Shown here one piece after another: positions 16,060 through 24,078 of a DNA stretch of 35,975 nt; the first letter of the stretch is position 1; each line of letters opens with the position of its first letter. This stretch comes from Micavibrio sp. UBA2020. GTDB taxonomy: Bacteria > Pseudomonadota > Alphaproteobacteria > Micavibrionales > UBA2020. The stretch lies in assembly GCA_002334985.1 (NCBI GenBank), contig DDBY01000146.1:1-35975 (forward strand). The letters run 5' to 3'. The position numbers and the translations under genes are program-made. The notes below the pieces were generated by a model that had not been told where the DNA came from, made no database searches, and was given only the letters and a program-made list of their open reading frames with translations.

Positions 16060-16916
16060 CCAGCGTCGCCCCCCTGTCCCCCTTTATCATTGAGCCCCTC
16101 GTGCGTATGGCGCTTGCCGAAGACCTCGGCCGTGCGGGTGATATTACATCCGACAGCACGGTGCCCGAATCTGCGCGTGCCTGCGTTGTCATCGCCGCGC
16201 GCGAAGAGGGGCGCATTGCGGGTGTGGACATCGCCGAAGCGGCCTTTCGCATGGTGGACCCGAGCCTGAAAATCACCCGCCTGCTGCGCGAAGGGGCGGA
16301 TGTAAAAAAAGGCGATGAAGTGATGAAGGTGGAGGGGCGCGCGCGCTCTATCCTGACGGCGGAGCGTGTGGCGCTCAATTTCATGGGGCACATGTCGGGC
16401 GTGGCGACTTTGACGCTGAAAATGGTGCGTGCAGTTGGCAACCACAAAGCGAAAATCGCCGCGACGCGCAAAACCCTGCCGGGTCTGCGTGCCGTGCAGA
16501 AATACGCGGTGATGATTGGCGGGGGCATTCCGCACCGCTACGGGCTTGATGATGCGGTTTTGATTAAAGACAACCACATTGCCATGTCGGGCGGTGTGAG
16601 GAGTGCCATCCGCAATGCCAAGGCGCATATCGGCCATACTGTAAAAATCGAGGTGGAAGTCGATACGCTTGCGCAGCTGGCCGAAGTGCTGGAAGAGGGC
16701 GTGGATATCGTGATGCTCGACAACATGACAAACGCGCAGATGAAAGAAGCCGTCGCCATGGTGGCTGGCCGCGCGGTTGTCGAGGCTTCGGGCGGCGTGA
16801 CGCTTGCGCGCATTCCTGAAATTGCGGCCACTGGCGTGGATTTGATTTCGTCGGGCGCGGTCACGCATAGCGCGCCCAATTTCGACGTCGGGCTGGATTA
16901 CAAAGCGGCGGCGTAA
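16056..16916 (+). CDS. nadC: Nicotinate-nucleotide pyrophosphorylase (carboxylating) NadC
   Basis: NadC joins quinolinate and PRPP to give nicotinate mononucleotide, CO2 and pyrophosphate. The 286-residue protein shows the family signature TRKTLPGLRAVQKYAVMIGG, then PHRYGLDDAVLIKDNHI, the EVEVDTLAQL strand, IVMLDNM and the barrel end ASGGVTLARI and DLISSGAVTHSAP. The start at 16056 is preferred because it overlaps the nadB stop (ATGA), has CGGAGAAAG upstream and gives the family N-terminus; a longer frame from 15867 would only translate nadB in another phase. Last gene of the nad operon; no clear terminator follows. Confidence 0.96.
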   Translation: MTSVAPLSPFIIEPLVRMALAEDLGRAGDITSDSTVPESARACVVIAAREEGRIAGVDIAEAAFRMVDPSLKITRLLREGADVKKGDEVMKVEGRARSILTAERVALNFMGHMSGVATLTLKMVRAVGNHKAKIAATRKTLPGLRAVQKYAVMIGGGIPHRYGLDDAVLIKDNHIAMSGGVRSAIRNAKAHIGHTVKIEVEVDTLAQLAEVLEEGVDIVMLDNMTNAQMKEAVAMVAGRAVVEASGGVTLARIPEIAATGVDLISSGAVTHSAPNFDVGLDYKAAA

Positions 16917-16980
16917 GCGGCACAAAAATCCCTGAAAAAAATAATGGTTTCGCGTTGTTTCAGCGGCGCGGAAGGCGTAT

Positions 16981-17014
16981 AGTTTAAACGACTCGCATCC
17001 GAGTTACGAAAACT
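16981..17014. promoter_or_regulatory. Dyad before the TauE/SafE-ctaA operon
   Basis: Outer arms AGTTT/AAACT and inner arms ACTCG/CGAGT are arranged symmetrically around CATC, with five unmatched bases between outer and inner arms on each side. It ends 24 bases before the ATG at 17039. The spacing differs from the nadA-type dyad, so it is a different site. Likely a regulator-binding site; the regulator is unknown. Confidence 0.45.
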
Positions 17015-17038
17015 AAACCCTCCACCGCAGAAAGCATC

Positions 17039-17863
17039 ATGGCCGACACATCGATGATACCCGCCGAACTGATTTTGCTCTTGCTGGCAATCGGTTGCGT
17101 GGGCGGGTTTTTGTCGGGGCTTTTGGGCGTGGGCGGCGGCATTATTTTCGTTCCGGCGCTTTTTTTCTCCCTCTCCTCCCTCGGTTTTAGCGAAGACCAT
17201 GCGATGCACATCGCCATCGGCTCGTCCTTGGCCGTTGTGATGGCGACAGGCAGCACATCCGCCTTCAGCCATTACAAACGCGGCGGTGTCGATATGGCGA
17301 TTTTACGCGGCTGGGGGCCTGCGATTGTTATCGGGGTTATTCTGGGCGCGATGCTGGCCTCCAGCGTCAAAAGCGTGGTTTTGAAAGAAATCTTCGCCGG
17401 CATGACGATGCTGATTGCCGTCTATATGGCCTTTTCCAAGGACAAGGCGGAGCCCAAGCCGATGCGTTTCCTTACCGAAAAGGTGCAAAAGGGCATTGCG
17501 GCCTTCGTCGGTGTTATTTCCGCCATGCTCGGCGTGGGCGGTGCGATTTTGACGGTGCCGCTGATGACCTGCATCGGCCTGCCCATGCCGCGCGCGGTGG
17601 GCACGGGTGCGGCGCTGGGCGTTGCTGTCGCGGTGCCGGGGGTTATCAGTTATATGGTCTCCGGCATGCTGGTCAGCGATACGCTGCCGCCGTGGTCGAT
17701 TGGCTATGTGAATCTTTTGACGGTGGCGATGATTATCCCCTCGTCCATGTTGCTGGCGCCTGTGGGCGTGCGTTTGTCGCATAACATGCCGCGCGCGATG
17801 CTGCGCCGTGTGTTCGCCGTGGTGCTGGTGATTGTTTCCGTCCGGATGTTTATGAGCCTTTGA
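17039..17863 (+). CDS. TauE/SafE family membrane transporter (DUF81)
   Basis: The 274-residue protein has about eight hydrophobic segments and the two family repeats: GGFLSGLLGVGGGIIFVPAL at residues 21-40 and the matching VISAMLGVGGAILTVPLM near 160-177, each followed by an amphipathic GSSLAVV/GTGAALGV segment. The family exports sulfite, sulfoacetate or related organic anions across the inner membrane; many members have unknown substrates. It is full length. The heme A synthase gene begins one base after its stop (TGAcATG), so the pair is translated from one message, which hints at a link with cytochrome oxidase assembly or respiration. The substrate is not predictable from sequence. Confidence 0.88.
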   Translation: MADTSMIPAELILLLLAIGCVGGFLSGLLGVGGGIIFVPALFFSLSSLGFSEDHAMHIAIGSSLAVVMATGSTSAFSHYKRGGVDMAILRGWGPAIVIGVILGAMLASSVKSVVLKEIFAGMTMLIAVYMAFSKDKAEPKPMRFLTEKVQKGIAAFVGVISAMLGVGGAILTVPLMTCIGLPMPRAVGTGAALGVAVAVPGVISYMVSGMLVSDTLPPWSIGYVNLLTVAMIIPSSMLLAPVGVRLSHNMPRAMLRRVFAVVLVIVSVRMFMSL

Positions 17864-17864
17864 C

Positions 17865-18917
17865 ATGACTGCTGTGCCCGCCGCCACGACAAAAGATTCC
17901 AGCCGCGCCATTGCTGCATGGCTTTTTGCCTGCGCCGCTGCTGTTTTTCTGATGGCGATTATCGGCGCGGTCACGCGCCTGACGGAATCCGGCTTGTCGA
18001 TTGTGGAATGGGCGCCTGTCAAAGGGGCGTTGCCACCGCTCAATGCCGCGGACTGGCAGCGTGAATTCGACCTTTACAAACAAACGCCGCAATACCTGAA
18101 GGTCAACCGCGGCATGAGCCTTGATGAATTCAAGGACATTTATTTCTGGGAATGGCTGCACCGTTTGTGGGGGCGCATTATCGGTTTGATTTACGCGCTG
18201 CCGCTGGCTTATTTCTGGCTGCGCGGGCGCATACCGGCGGAGGCGAAACCGCCGCTGCTGGGCATTCTGGCACTGGGCTTTGCGCAGGGTTTGATGGGCT
18301 GGCTGATGGTCAAAAGCGGCCTTGTCGATATGCCTGCCGTCAGCCATTACCGCCTTGCGGCGCATCTGATGCTGGCGTTTTTGATTTACGCCTGTTTGCT
18401 GCGCATGGGGCTTGCCTTCTCCTTCCGCCCGTCGCCCGATGCGGGGCGCGGCGCGGGGTTGCGCGGCGGTATCAAAATCGTGCTCGCCCTTGCGGTTTTG
18501 ACGATGGTCTGGGGCGCATTCGTTGCGGGCTTGCGCGCGGGGCTTCTTTATAACACTTTTCCGATGATGGATGCGCATTGGCTGCCGCCTGAGCTGTGGG
18601 CGCATAAACCGGTTTGGAAGGCGTTTATCGAAGAGCCCGCCACGGTACAATTCACCCACCGCGTGCTGGCGATATTGACGGTTGTTTCCGGTTTGTGGCT
18701 TTTCGTACGCGCGCGCGGCTTTCATTTGCAGGGGCGCGCGGGCACGCTGTTCCGTCTTTTGCCGTGGGCGCTGCTGGCGCAGGCGGCGCTGGGTGTGACG
18801 GCGCTTTTGCATGCGGTGCCTGTTGCGCTCGGCGCGGTGCATCAGGGCGGGGCACTGGTGGTTCTCAGCCTGCTGGTCTGGCTTTTGTTTGAAATCCCCG
18901 ATATCCGGAGCAACTGA
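17865..18917 (+). CDS. ctaA: Heme A synthase, COX15/CtaA type
   Basis: CtaA oxidises the C8 methyl of heme O to the formyl of heme A for aa3-type cytochrome oxidase. The 350-residue inner membrane protein has about eight transmembrane helices. Conserved histidines fall in FWEWLHRLWGRIIG, SHYRLAAHLMLAF, VQFTHRVLAI and GAVHQGGALVV, and the N-terminal family motif IGAVTRLTESGLSIVEW is intact with the following WAPVKGALPPL. The length and the long loop with EFKDIYFWEWLHR place it in the proteobacterial/mitochondrial COX15 subgroup. It follows the TauE-like gene by one base and its stop overlaps the next start (TGATG). No ctaB, ctaG or oxidase subunit genes are in the window. Confidence 0.95.
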   Translation: MTAVPAATTKDSSRAIAAWLFACAAAVFLMAIIGAVTRLTESGLSIVEWAPVKGALPPLNAADWQREFDLYKQTPQYLKVNRGMSLDEFKDIYFWEWLHRLWGRIIGLIYALPLAYFWLRGRIPAEAKPPLLGILALGFAQGLMGWLMVKSGLVDMPAVSHYRLAAHLMLAFLIYACLLRMGLAFSFRPSPDAGRGAGLRGGIKIVLALAVLTMVWGAFVAGLRAGLLYNTFPMMDAHWLPPELWAHKPVWKAFIEEPATVQFTHRVLAILTVVSGLWLFVRARGFHLQGRAGTLFRLLPWALLAQAALGVTALLHAVPVALGAVHQGGALVVLSLLVWLLFEIPDIRSN

Positions 18918-19162
18918 TGGCTGATTTTATCGCTCTTTTGCAAAACTCCGCGCTGGCGCAGTACTATCTGGCCGCCGTTTTGTGCCTGTGGCCGGTGCTG
19001 CGCGCCTATCGCCGCATGGGGCTCTCCTGCGCTTATGCCGTGCTTTTGTTCGTACCGCTTTTGGGTTTTGCGCTGGTGATGTTGGCGGCGCTGCGTAAAT
19101 GGCCGCTTTTGCCGCCGCAGCCGCCGCGCCCGAAACGCACGAAAAAGGAGACGGCGGCATGA
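18917..19162 (+). CDS. Small two-helix membrane protein
   Basis: The 81-residue protein has two hydrophobic helices (about 13-30 and 38-58) joined by a basic loop YRRMGLSCAY, and a Pro/Lys-rich cytosolic tail. The start overlaps the ctaA stop by one base and its own stop overlaps the next gene's start, so all are coupled. The second half (AYAVLLFVPLLGFALVMLAA then LRKWP) is clearly alike to the next protein (YWALLIIVPFLAPVMVWAFA then YARWP), so the two are tandem paralogues. Function unknown; membrane helper of the operon is possible. Confidence 0.72.
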   Translation: MADFIALLQNSALAQYYLAAVLCLWPVLRAYRRMGLSCAYAVLLFVPLLGFALVMLAALRKWPLLPPQPPRPKRTKKETAA

Positions 19163-19392
19163 ATGCGCTTTTCCCCGCCATCCCCGAATGGCTGTCGTAT
19201 CTGGTTGCGGGTCTGACTATTTTCGCCATGCTGTGCGCGGGTGCGGTGATTGCCGCGCGTGCGGGGCGCAACCCTTATTGGGCGCTTTTGATTATCGTGC
19301 CGTTTCTGGCGCCGGTGATGGTCTGGGCTTTCGCCTATGCGCGCTGGCCGTCGATGGAACAAAAATCCGCCGCACCGCCGCCGGCCGCTTAA
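19159..19392 (+). CDS. Small two-helix membrane protein, paralogue of the preceding one
   Basis: The 77-residue protein has two membrane helices (about 11-31 and 38-57), loop AARAGRNPYW, ending in YARWPSM and a Pro/Ala tail. I took the ATG at 19159, which overlaps the upstream stop as ATGA, rather than an in-frame ATG at 19099 inside the previous gene. The R-G-R/S-P-Y-W-A-LL pattern followed by P and W-F-A-ARWP is common in short alphaproteobacterial hypothetical proteins. Last gene of the operon; it overlaps the end of the leftward EEP gene by four bases. Confidence 0.72.
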   Translation: MNALFPAIPEWLSYLVAGLTIFAMLCAGAVIAARAGRNPYWALLIIVPFLAPVMVWAFAYARWPSMEQKSAAPPPAA

Positions 19393-20369
19393 TCTGCACG
19401 CAGCGATAAAACCGCCACCGTCGGCAGATGGTCGGAGCCGATGGCAGGCGCAAGCGTGTAATCCTGCACCGAAATTTCTTCGCTAACCAGTACATGGTCA
19501 ATCGGCAGGCGCAGCGGCGCAGGCAGCCATACAGGCCATGTGCCGTTCAGCCCGTATCCTTGCCGCGCATCTGTTAATGACAAACCGGTTTTGAGTTTTT
19601 TAAGCGCGGGGCACCACGGCGTTGCATTAAAATCCCCCGTGACAACCAGCGGCGTGTCTTTGCGCGCCGAAAATTCTTTGGTAATGGCCGCAAAATCCGC
19701 ATCGCGCAGCGCAAGCCCATGCAGCGGCGTGCGCGGATGCAGGGATAGAATCCGCACCGTATGACCGTTTATGTCGAGCGTGGCCACATGCGCGGGCACG
19801 CTGGCATCTGCGAAAGACACGCGTTTGATGGCAAGCGTGTGCAGGCGCGACAGAAACGCAAGCCCGCGCGCGTCGCGCGAAGGCTCTATCAGATAATACG
19901 GATAGGCGGTGGTTATTTTTTTTAAAAACGCGGCATGTGCCGCGTTAATTTCCGATAGCGCGATAACGTCGGGATTTTCCGCCGCAATCAGTTTTTGCAG
20001 CGCATCTGAATCCTGATTGAGAAACAGCACATTCGCCTGCAAAATTTTGAAAGACGCCGCAGGCTTTGTTTTCGGGGCGGGCAAATAATAAGGCGCAAGC
20101 GTCCATGTATTGAGCGCAAAGCCAAGGGCGAGCGCGCCCCAGACAGCTTTACGCACGCGCGCCGCGGCGGCAAAGCCGATCAGAAAAATCAGACCGATGA
20201 AATAATACGCGGCAAAATGGCTCGGCAGATCCGTCAACAGTACCGATACGGATATAAACGGCGTGATACTGCCAAGAACAGCCCCTGCCGCGCCGATATA
20301 GACAAGCCCGCGCAGGGTCTTGCTCCATGCGCCGCCTTGCGGTTTGCTGTTTATTGCTTGCTCAGCCAT
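19389..20369 (-). CDS. Membrane-anchored endonuclease/exonuclease/phosphatase family protein
   Basis: The 326-residue protein starts with about three membrane helices (residues 20-100), then an EEP domain. Visible catalytic motifs are KILQANVLFLNQDSD (Asn), DVIALSEINAAH (metal-binding Glu), LSLHPRTP (His), VVTGDFNATPW (Asp and Asn), LPIDHVLVSE and the final GSDHLPTVAVL (Asp-His pair). All core residues are present, so it should be an active phosphodiesterase or phosphatase facing the periplasm or cytosol from the inner membrane. The substrate (nucleic acid, phospholipid head group or phosphoinositide-like) cannot be told. It overlaps the end of the upstream alpha/beta hydrolase gene by 19 bases, so they are co-transcribed. 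Confidence 0.85.
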   Translation of the reverse strand: MAEQAINSKPQGGAWSKTLRGLVYIGAAGAVLGSITPFISVSVLLTDLPSHFAAYYFIGLIFLIGFAAAARVRKAVWGALALGFALNTWTLAPYYLPAPKTKPAASFKILQANVLFLNQDSDALQKLIAAENPDVIALSEINAAHAAFLKKITTAYPYYLIEPSRDARGLAFLSRLHTLAIKRVSFADASVPAHVATLDINGHTVRILSLHPRTPLHGLALRDADFAAITKEFSARKDTPLVVTGDFNATPWCPALKKLKTGLSLTDARQGYGLNGTWPVWLPAPLRLPIDHVLVSEEISVQDYTLAPAIGSDHLPTVAVLSLRAD

Positions 20370-21370
20370 GTAAAGCGCGTGCCGTCTTGGGTGGCGCCGC
20401 TGATGGTGCCGTTTTTCAGCCAGCTTTCCGCCGCGGCGTCACCGCGCAGCTTGGCGTCGAACATCGCCAGCGCGCTGCCGCGCACCGCATCGACTTCGTT
20501 TGCATCGGCGGGGCCAGCGCCTGTGAACCGAACCGCGCCCGAAATGCCGCCAAAACCGTGATAGGCGCCGTCCATCAGCAAAAGATAGCGGTCAGGCCCT
20601 GCGGGCGCGCCGTTCCAGGCTTCCATCCGCCATTTATAATCTTTGTCGTTGTTCGCGGCACTGTCGTTGGTGCCGGTAATCATTAAAAACGGCGCGTCTA
20701 TTTTGGCCAGCGCCGCGGCATCGACCTGTTTGCTGGTGCCCTGCGGGGAGACGATGACAAAAGCCTGCGCGCGCTTTTCGTGGAAATCATAACGCTCGCC
20801 GCCGCCCAGCAGGCGCTTGACCTGCATGCCGGCCAGCAGCTGCGCCGTATGCGCGCCGAATGAATGTCCGCCGATGCCGATTTTGCTGCCATCGACGCGC
20901 CCCTTGAGAGGGGGGATGAGGGTTTCAAGATTTTGCAGCTGGTCAATCAGGTATGAAACCTCGCGCGGGCGGTCGTCCCAGTCTTTGAACACCAGCGGGT
21001 TTTTGATATTCGGCTTGGTACCTTCGCGCATGGAATCGCTGTGCGTGGGCTGCAGTACCAGATACCCGTGGCTCGCCCAATATTCCGCCAGCGGCACATA
21101 GGCGGTATGGCTGCCGAACGCGCCATGCGACCAGACGATAACGGGCATGGCGCGCGCGCTGCGGCTGAACGTCGCGCGGTATTGCAGCGCGCTGCGGCGG
21201 CTGGGCATGCTCAGCTGTCCGTCAAACTTGGATATATCTTTGTAAGGCCCCATGCCGGGTTTGTAAAAGGCGCTGGTATCGACGGGCGGCTTTGCGGCCT
21301 CGTTTGCAAAAACCGCGGGCAGCGAGGCCATAAAAAACACAAAACCCAGAAAATAACCCAGCAGGCGCAT
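20351..21370 (-). CDS. Exported alpha/beta hydrolase (dienelactone hydrolase/PAF acetylhydrolase-like)
   Basis: The 339-residue protein has a signal peptide (LLGYFLGFVFFMASLPAVFA, cleavage near residue 22). The alpha/beta-hydrolase core shows the oxyanion strand PVIVWSHGAFGSHTAYVPLA (76-95), nucleophile elbow GGHSFGAHTAQLLA with Ser170, an acid candidate in LMITGTNDSAANN and the His in GAYHGFGG. The long helix before the elbow (REVSYLIDQLQNL) and the overall order resemble the platelet-activating-factor acetylhydrolase/dienelactone-hydrolase-like exported esterases. The substrate is unknown; it probably cleaves an ester in the periplasm. It sits just after the icd terminator, upstream of and overlapping the EEP gene. 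Confidence 0.85.
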   Translation of the reverse strand: MRLLGYFLGFVFFMASLPAVFANEAAKPPVDTSAFYKPGMGPYKDISKFDGQLSMPSRRSALQYRATFSRSARAMPVIVWSHGAFGSHTAYVPLAEYWASHGYLVLQPTHSDSMREGTKPNIKNPLVFKDWDDRPREVSYLIDQLQNLETLIPPLKGRVDGSKIGIGGHSFGAHTAQLLAGMQVKRLLGGGERYDFHEKRAQAFVIVSPQGTSKQVDAAALAKIDAPFLMITGTNDSAANNDKDYKWRMEAWNGAPAGPDRYLLLMDGAYHGFGGISGAVRFTGAGPADANEVDAVRGSALAMFDAKLRGDAAAESWLKNGTISGATQDGTRFTWLSKQ

Positions 21371-21398
21371 GGCAAAGTCCTCCCATCCGGCTAAAAAA

Positions 21399-21431
21399 TA
21401 AAACCCGGTGCCAGCGTAGCACCGGGTTTTA
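21399..21431 (-). terminator. Terminator behind icd
   Basis: A perfect 12-bp stem, TAAAACCCGGTG at 21399-21410 and CACCGGGTTTTA at 21420-21431, has a 9-base loop. Read leftward it is followed by T6 (21393-21398), so it ends the icd transcript. It lies about 117 bases past the icd stop, behind the tandem repeat. Confidence 0.88.
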
Positions 21432-21454
21432 TTACAGGCAATAAAGCAAAAAAC

Positions 21455-21566
21455 CTGCGTTTTATGCAGCTTTTTTCAGCCGCCTCATTTTATACGCGGC
21501 TTTTTTCAGCCGCCGCACTTTATGCGGCTTTTTTCAGCCGCCGCACTTTATGCGGCTTTTTTCAGC
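21455..21566 (+). repeat. Tandem 28-30 bp repeat at the icd 3' end, with plus-strand terminator-like hairpins
   Basis: TTTTTTCAGC recurs at 21471, 21501, 21529 and 21557 (steps of 30, 28 and 28 bases). The 21557 copy is the end of icd itself (Leu-Lys-Lys-Ala-Ala-stop); the others repeat that sequence beyond the stop. On the plus strand each T6 is preceded by a hairpin: CTGC/GCAG (21455-21469), GCCGC/GCGGC (21479-21500), GCCGCA/TGCGGC (21512-21528 and 21540-21556). Stem pairing is kept although sequences differ, so they look like four terminators against antisense transcription into icd. Confidence 0.75.
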
Positions 21567-22777
21567 ATTGCGGTATCAAGGTTCGCAATCAGCTTGTCCA
21601 TGAACTGTTCGGTTGTCAGGTGTTTTTGGTCGGGGCCTACCAGAAGTGCGAGGTCCTTGGTCATGTCCCCGCCCTCGACGGTATCGATGCAAACACGCTC
21701 CAGCGTTTCGGCGAAGGCGACAACATCCGGCGTACCGTCGAACTGGCCGCGGTATTTCAGGCCCTGCGTCCATGCGAAAATCGACGCGATGGGGTTGGTC
21801 GATGTCGGTTTGCCCTGCTGGTGCATGCGGTAGTGACGGGTGACCGTGCCGTGCGCGGCTTCGGTTTCAACCGTTTTGCCGTCGGGCGTCAGCAGTACCG
21901 AGGTCATGAGGCCGAGCGAGCCGAAGCCTTGCGCGACGCTGTCGGATTGCACGTCGCCGTCGTAGTTTTTGCAAGCCCAGAGGAAGCCGCCTTCCCATTT
22001 CAGGGCGGAGGCAACCATGTCGTCAATCAAGCGGTGTTCATAGACAAGGCCTGCAGCGTCGAATTTCGCCTTGAATTCCGCATCGAAGATTTCCTGAAAG
22101 ATGTCTTTGAAACGGCCGTCGTATGCCTTGAGGATGGTGTTCTTGGTGGACAGATAAACCGGATAGCCGCGTGCAAGGCCGTAGTTAAAGCAGCTGCGCG
22201 CGAAACCGGCGATGGATTCGTCCGTGTTGTACATGCCCATGGCAACGCCGCCGCCTTTGGCAAAGTCATAAACTTCCCATGTTTCCGGCGTGCCGTCGTT
22301 ATCGGGCGTGAAGGTCATGGTCAGCTTGCCGCGGCCGAGGATTTTCACGTCGGTCGCTTTGTACTGGTCGCCAAAAGCATGACGGCCAACCACAATCGGC
22401 TTGTTCCATGTGGTGACAAGGCGCGGGATGTTTTTGCAAATGATGGGTTCGCGGAAAACCGTGCCGTTCAGAATATTGCGGATGGTGCCGTTCGGCGATT
22501 TCCACATTTTTTTCAGCTTGAATTCTTCAACGCGCGCCTCGTCCGGCGTGATGGTCGCGCATTTGATGCCGACGCCGTATTGCTTGATGGCGTTTGCGGC
22601 GTCAATCGTAATCTGGTCGTTGGTTTCGTCGCGCGACTGCACGGACAGGTCGTAGGATTTGAGGTCGATGTCGAGATACGGCTTAATCATCCGCTCGATA
22701 ATCATATCCCAGATGATGCGGGTCATTTCGTCGCCGTTCATTTCGACGACGGGGGTTTTGACTTTAATCTTGCTCAT
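21548..22777 (-). CDS. icd: NADP-dependent isocitrate dehydrogenase, eukaryote-like type
   Basis: Icd oxidatively decarboxylates isocitrate to 2-oxoglutarate in the TCA cycle. The 409-residue protein matches the homodimeric type II family also found in mitochondria: start [20 protein letters not shown], then [24 protein letters not shown], the metal-binding segment [20 protein letters not shown] and the cofactor region [20 protein letters not shown]. It ends [12 protein letters not shown], about the usual length. Upstream AGGAGAGATGAC gives a strong ribosome site. It follows the Sel1-type gene by 37 bases and may be co-transcribed with it. Its 3' end has been copied in tandem downstream. Confidence 0.96.
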   Translation of the reverse strand: MSKIKVKTPVVEMNGDEMTRIIWDMIIERMIKPYLDIDLKSYDLSVQSRDETNDQITIDAANAIKQYGVGIKCATITPDEARVEEFKLKKMWKSPNGTIRNILNGTVFREPIICKNIPRLVTTWNKPIVVGRHAFGDQYKATDVKILGRGKLTMTFTPDNDGTPETWEVYDFAKGGGVAMGMYNTDESIAGFARSCFNYGLARGYPVYLSTKNTILKAYDGRFKDIFQEIFDAEFKAKFDAAGLVYEHRLIDDMVASALKWEGGFLWACKNYDGDVQSDSVAQGFGSLGLMTSVLLTPDGKTVETEAAHGTVTRHYRMHQQGKPTSTNPIASIFAWTQGLKYRGQFDGTPDVVAFAETLERVCIDTVEGGDMTKDLALLVGPDQKHLTTEQFMDKLIANLDTAMLKKAA

Positions 22778-22814
22778 GTCATCTCTCCTTGATGTGTTTA
22801 GGGGTGTGTGAATT

Positions 22815-23660
22815 TCAGGGGGCGGCGGGGGCGGTTTCGTTTTCGCTCTCGGCCGCGGCAGGGGCTTCGGTTTCTTCCGCGGGGGTACCTTCTTCGGCGG
22901 CGGCGATGTCTTCTATCGCCTGTGCGGCGGCGGCTTCGCCTGCGTTTTCCGGTGCGGCTTCAACTACGGTTTCCGGTGAAGTTTCACCGGTGGTTTCCGG
23001 TGCAGCTTTACCGGCGGTTTCCGGCGTAGCTTCACCGGCGGCGGGCTCTATGGCAGACGGGGCGCTGGCGTCGGTTTTTTTCTCGCCTTTTTTATCTGCC
23101 GCCCTTTTATCCTCGGCTGCTTTTTTCTTTGCGGCGTCGGCAGCCTCTGCTGCAGCTTTTTTCCATGCGCTTGCGGCGGCTTTGGCGGCTTTGGTTTGTG
23201 CGGGCGTCAGGCTGTGCTCTTTCACCAGCGCATCGCGCGATGTCTGCGCCCATTTGCGCTCGGCCGATGGCAGGGCTTCGATGGCCAGCGTGTACCATTT
23301 GTATGCGTCTTCGGGTTTTTTGACGCGTTTTTCAAGCGCGGCCAGACGGATAAAACTTTGCGCATAACCCCCGCGCGCGCTTTGTTCAAACCACCCGCGC
23401 GCTTTTTTGATATTGCGCGGCAGCCCGCCCTTGCCCTTGCCGTAAAGGTCGCCAAGGATGAATTGCGCGCGCGCATCGCCCTCTTCGCCCATCAGCAAAA
23501 GGTCTTCCATCGGGTGCGGGTCTTCGGCGGCCAGTTTCTCGTACACGGGGTCTGACAGGTATTTAATGGTTTCCGCCGCCGCGCTGTGCGCGAAGAGCGT
23601 CAGGGCGAGCGCGGAGACCGCAAGGGCGGAAAAAACGGTGCGGGGGGCGAAAAACGTCAT
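22815..23660 (-). CDS. Exported Sel1-like protein with a low-complexity repeat tail
   Basis: The 281-residue protein has a signal peptide ([21 protein letters not shown], cut near residue 29). Sel1/TPR-like repeats follow at about 50-130 ([20 protein letters not shown], then [20 protein letters not shown] and [20 protein letters not shown]). Next come a Lys/Ala-rich helical stretch ([20 protein letters not shown]) and an Ala/Pro/Glu tail of about 80 residues with PETxGEA-like units of 8 residues. I used the ATG at 23660, which overlaps the DUF2794 stop (ATGA) and starts the signal peptide, rather than a longer frame from 23870 that would run through the neighbour. The repetitive acidic tail suggests a flexible periplasmic spacer. 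Partners are unknown. Confidence 0.8.
   Translation of the reverse strand: MTFFAPRTVFSALAVSALALTLFAHSAAAETIKYLSDPVYEKLAAEDPHPMEDLLLMGEEGDARAQFILGDLYGKGKGGLPRNIKKARGWFEQSARGGYAQSFIRLAALEKRVKKPEDAYKWYTLAIEALPSAERKWAQTSRDALVKEHSLTPAQTKAAKAAASAWKKAAAEAADAAKKKAAEDKRAADKKGEKKTDASAPSAIEPAAGEATPETAGKAAPETTGETSPETVVEAAPENAGEAAAAQAIEDIAAAEEGTPAEETEAPAAAESENETAPAAP
22944..23039. repeat. Four 24-bp in-frame tandem repeats
   Basis: Units at 22944, 22968, 22992 and 23016 share GGTTTCCGG and a TTCACCGG-like end (first unit degenerate). Each adds eight residues to the acidic tail of the Sel1-like protein. Such arrays change copy number easily by slipped replication. Confidence 0.7.
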
Positions 23661-23989
23661 GCCTGTTTGTCCTCGAACACTTCCAAAGCTTCGCGCAGGG
23701 AGGCGCTTTGCTTCAGGGTTTTGTTGCCTTCGTAAACGATGTATTCCGCCTGTTTCATGAAACTGCGCGGCGGTACTTTCGCAATCGAATAAATGGGGTT
23801 TTCGCGTGACGAGCGAAAAATGGAGAACACGGCCATATCCGGCAGGCTGTCGATGGCGTAGTCGCGCCACTCGCCACGCTTCACACGCTCGCCGTAAACA
23901 CCGAGGATGAGGCTCAGCTCCCCCTGGCTAAAGGCCGGTTTGCCCGCGAATTTATTTCTGAAGTAAAGCAGCATAGCGGCGCGGCGCAT
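23657..23989 (-). CDS. DUF2794 family protein
   Basis: The 110-residue protein matches the alphaproteobacterial DUF2794 pattern: LSLILGVYGERVKRGEWRDY, then AIDSLPDMAVFSIFRSSREN, PIYSIAKVP and the C-terminal SLREALEVFE. Function is not known; the family is small, cytosolic and nearly confined to Alphaproteobacteria. It begins a leftward run with the Sel1-like gene (four-base overlap) and icd. No strong ribosome site is seen before the ATG at 23989. Confidence 0.85.
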   Translation of the reverse strand: MRRAAMLLYFRNKFAGKPAFSQGELSLILGVYGERVKRGEWRDYAIDSLPDMAVFSIFRSSRENPIYSIAKVPPRSFMKQAEYIVYEGNKTLKQSASLREALEVFEDKQA

Positions 23990-24078
23990 CTCCCCGTGTC
24001 TTGGCGTGAACTCGGGGGCATTTTAGGGCGCGCGGACGCGGAAATAAAGCAAATTGCACCCTGTTTCCGCAGGGCGCG

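Noticed and set aside
16931-16962. CTGAAA/TTTCAG inverted repeat after nadC as a terminator
   Set aside because: Stem of six with a loop of about 20 bases and no T-run; too weak.
21471-21566. CRISPR-like regular repeats
   Set aside because: Period is 28-30 bases with no unique spacers; the whole unit repeats and begins inside icd, so it is a tandem duplication.
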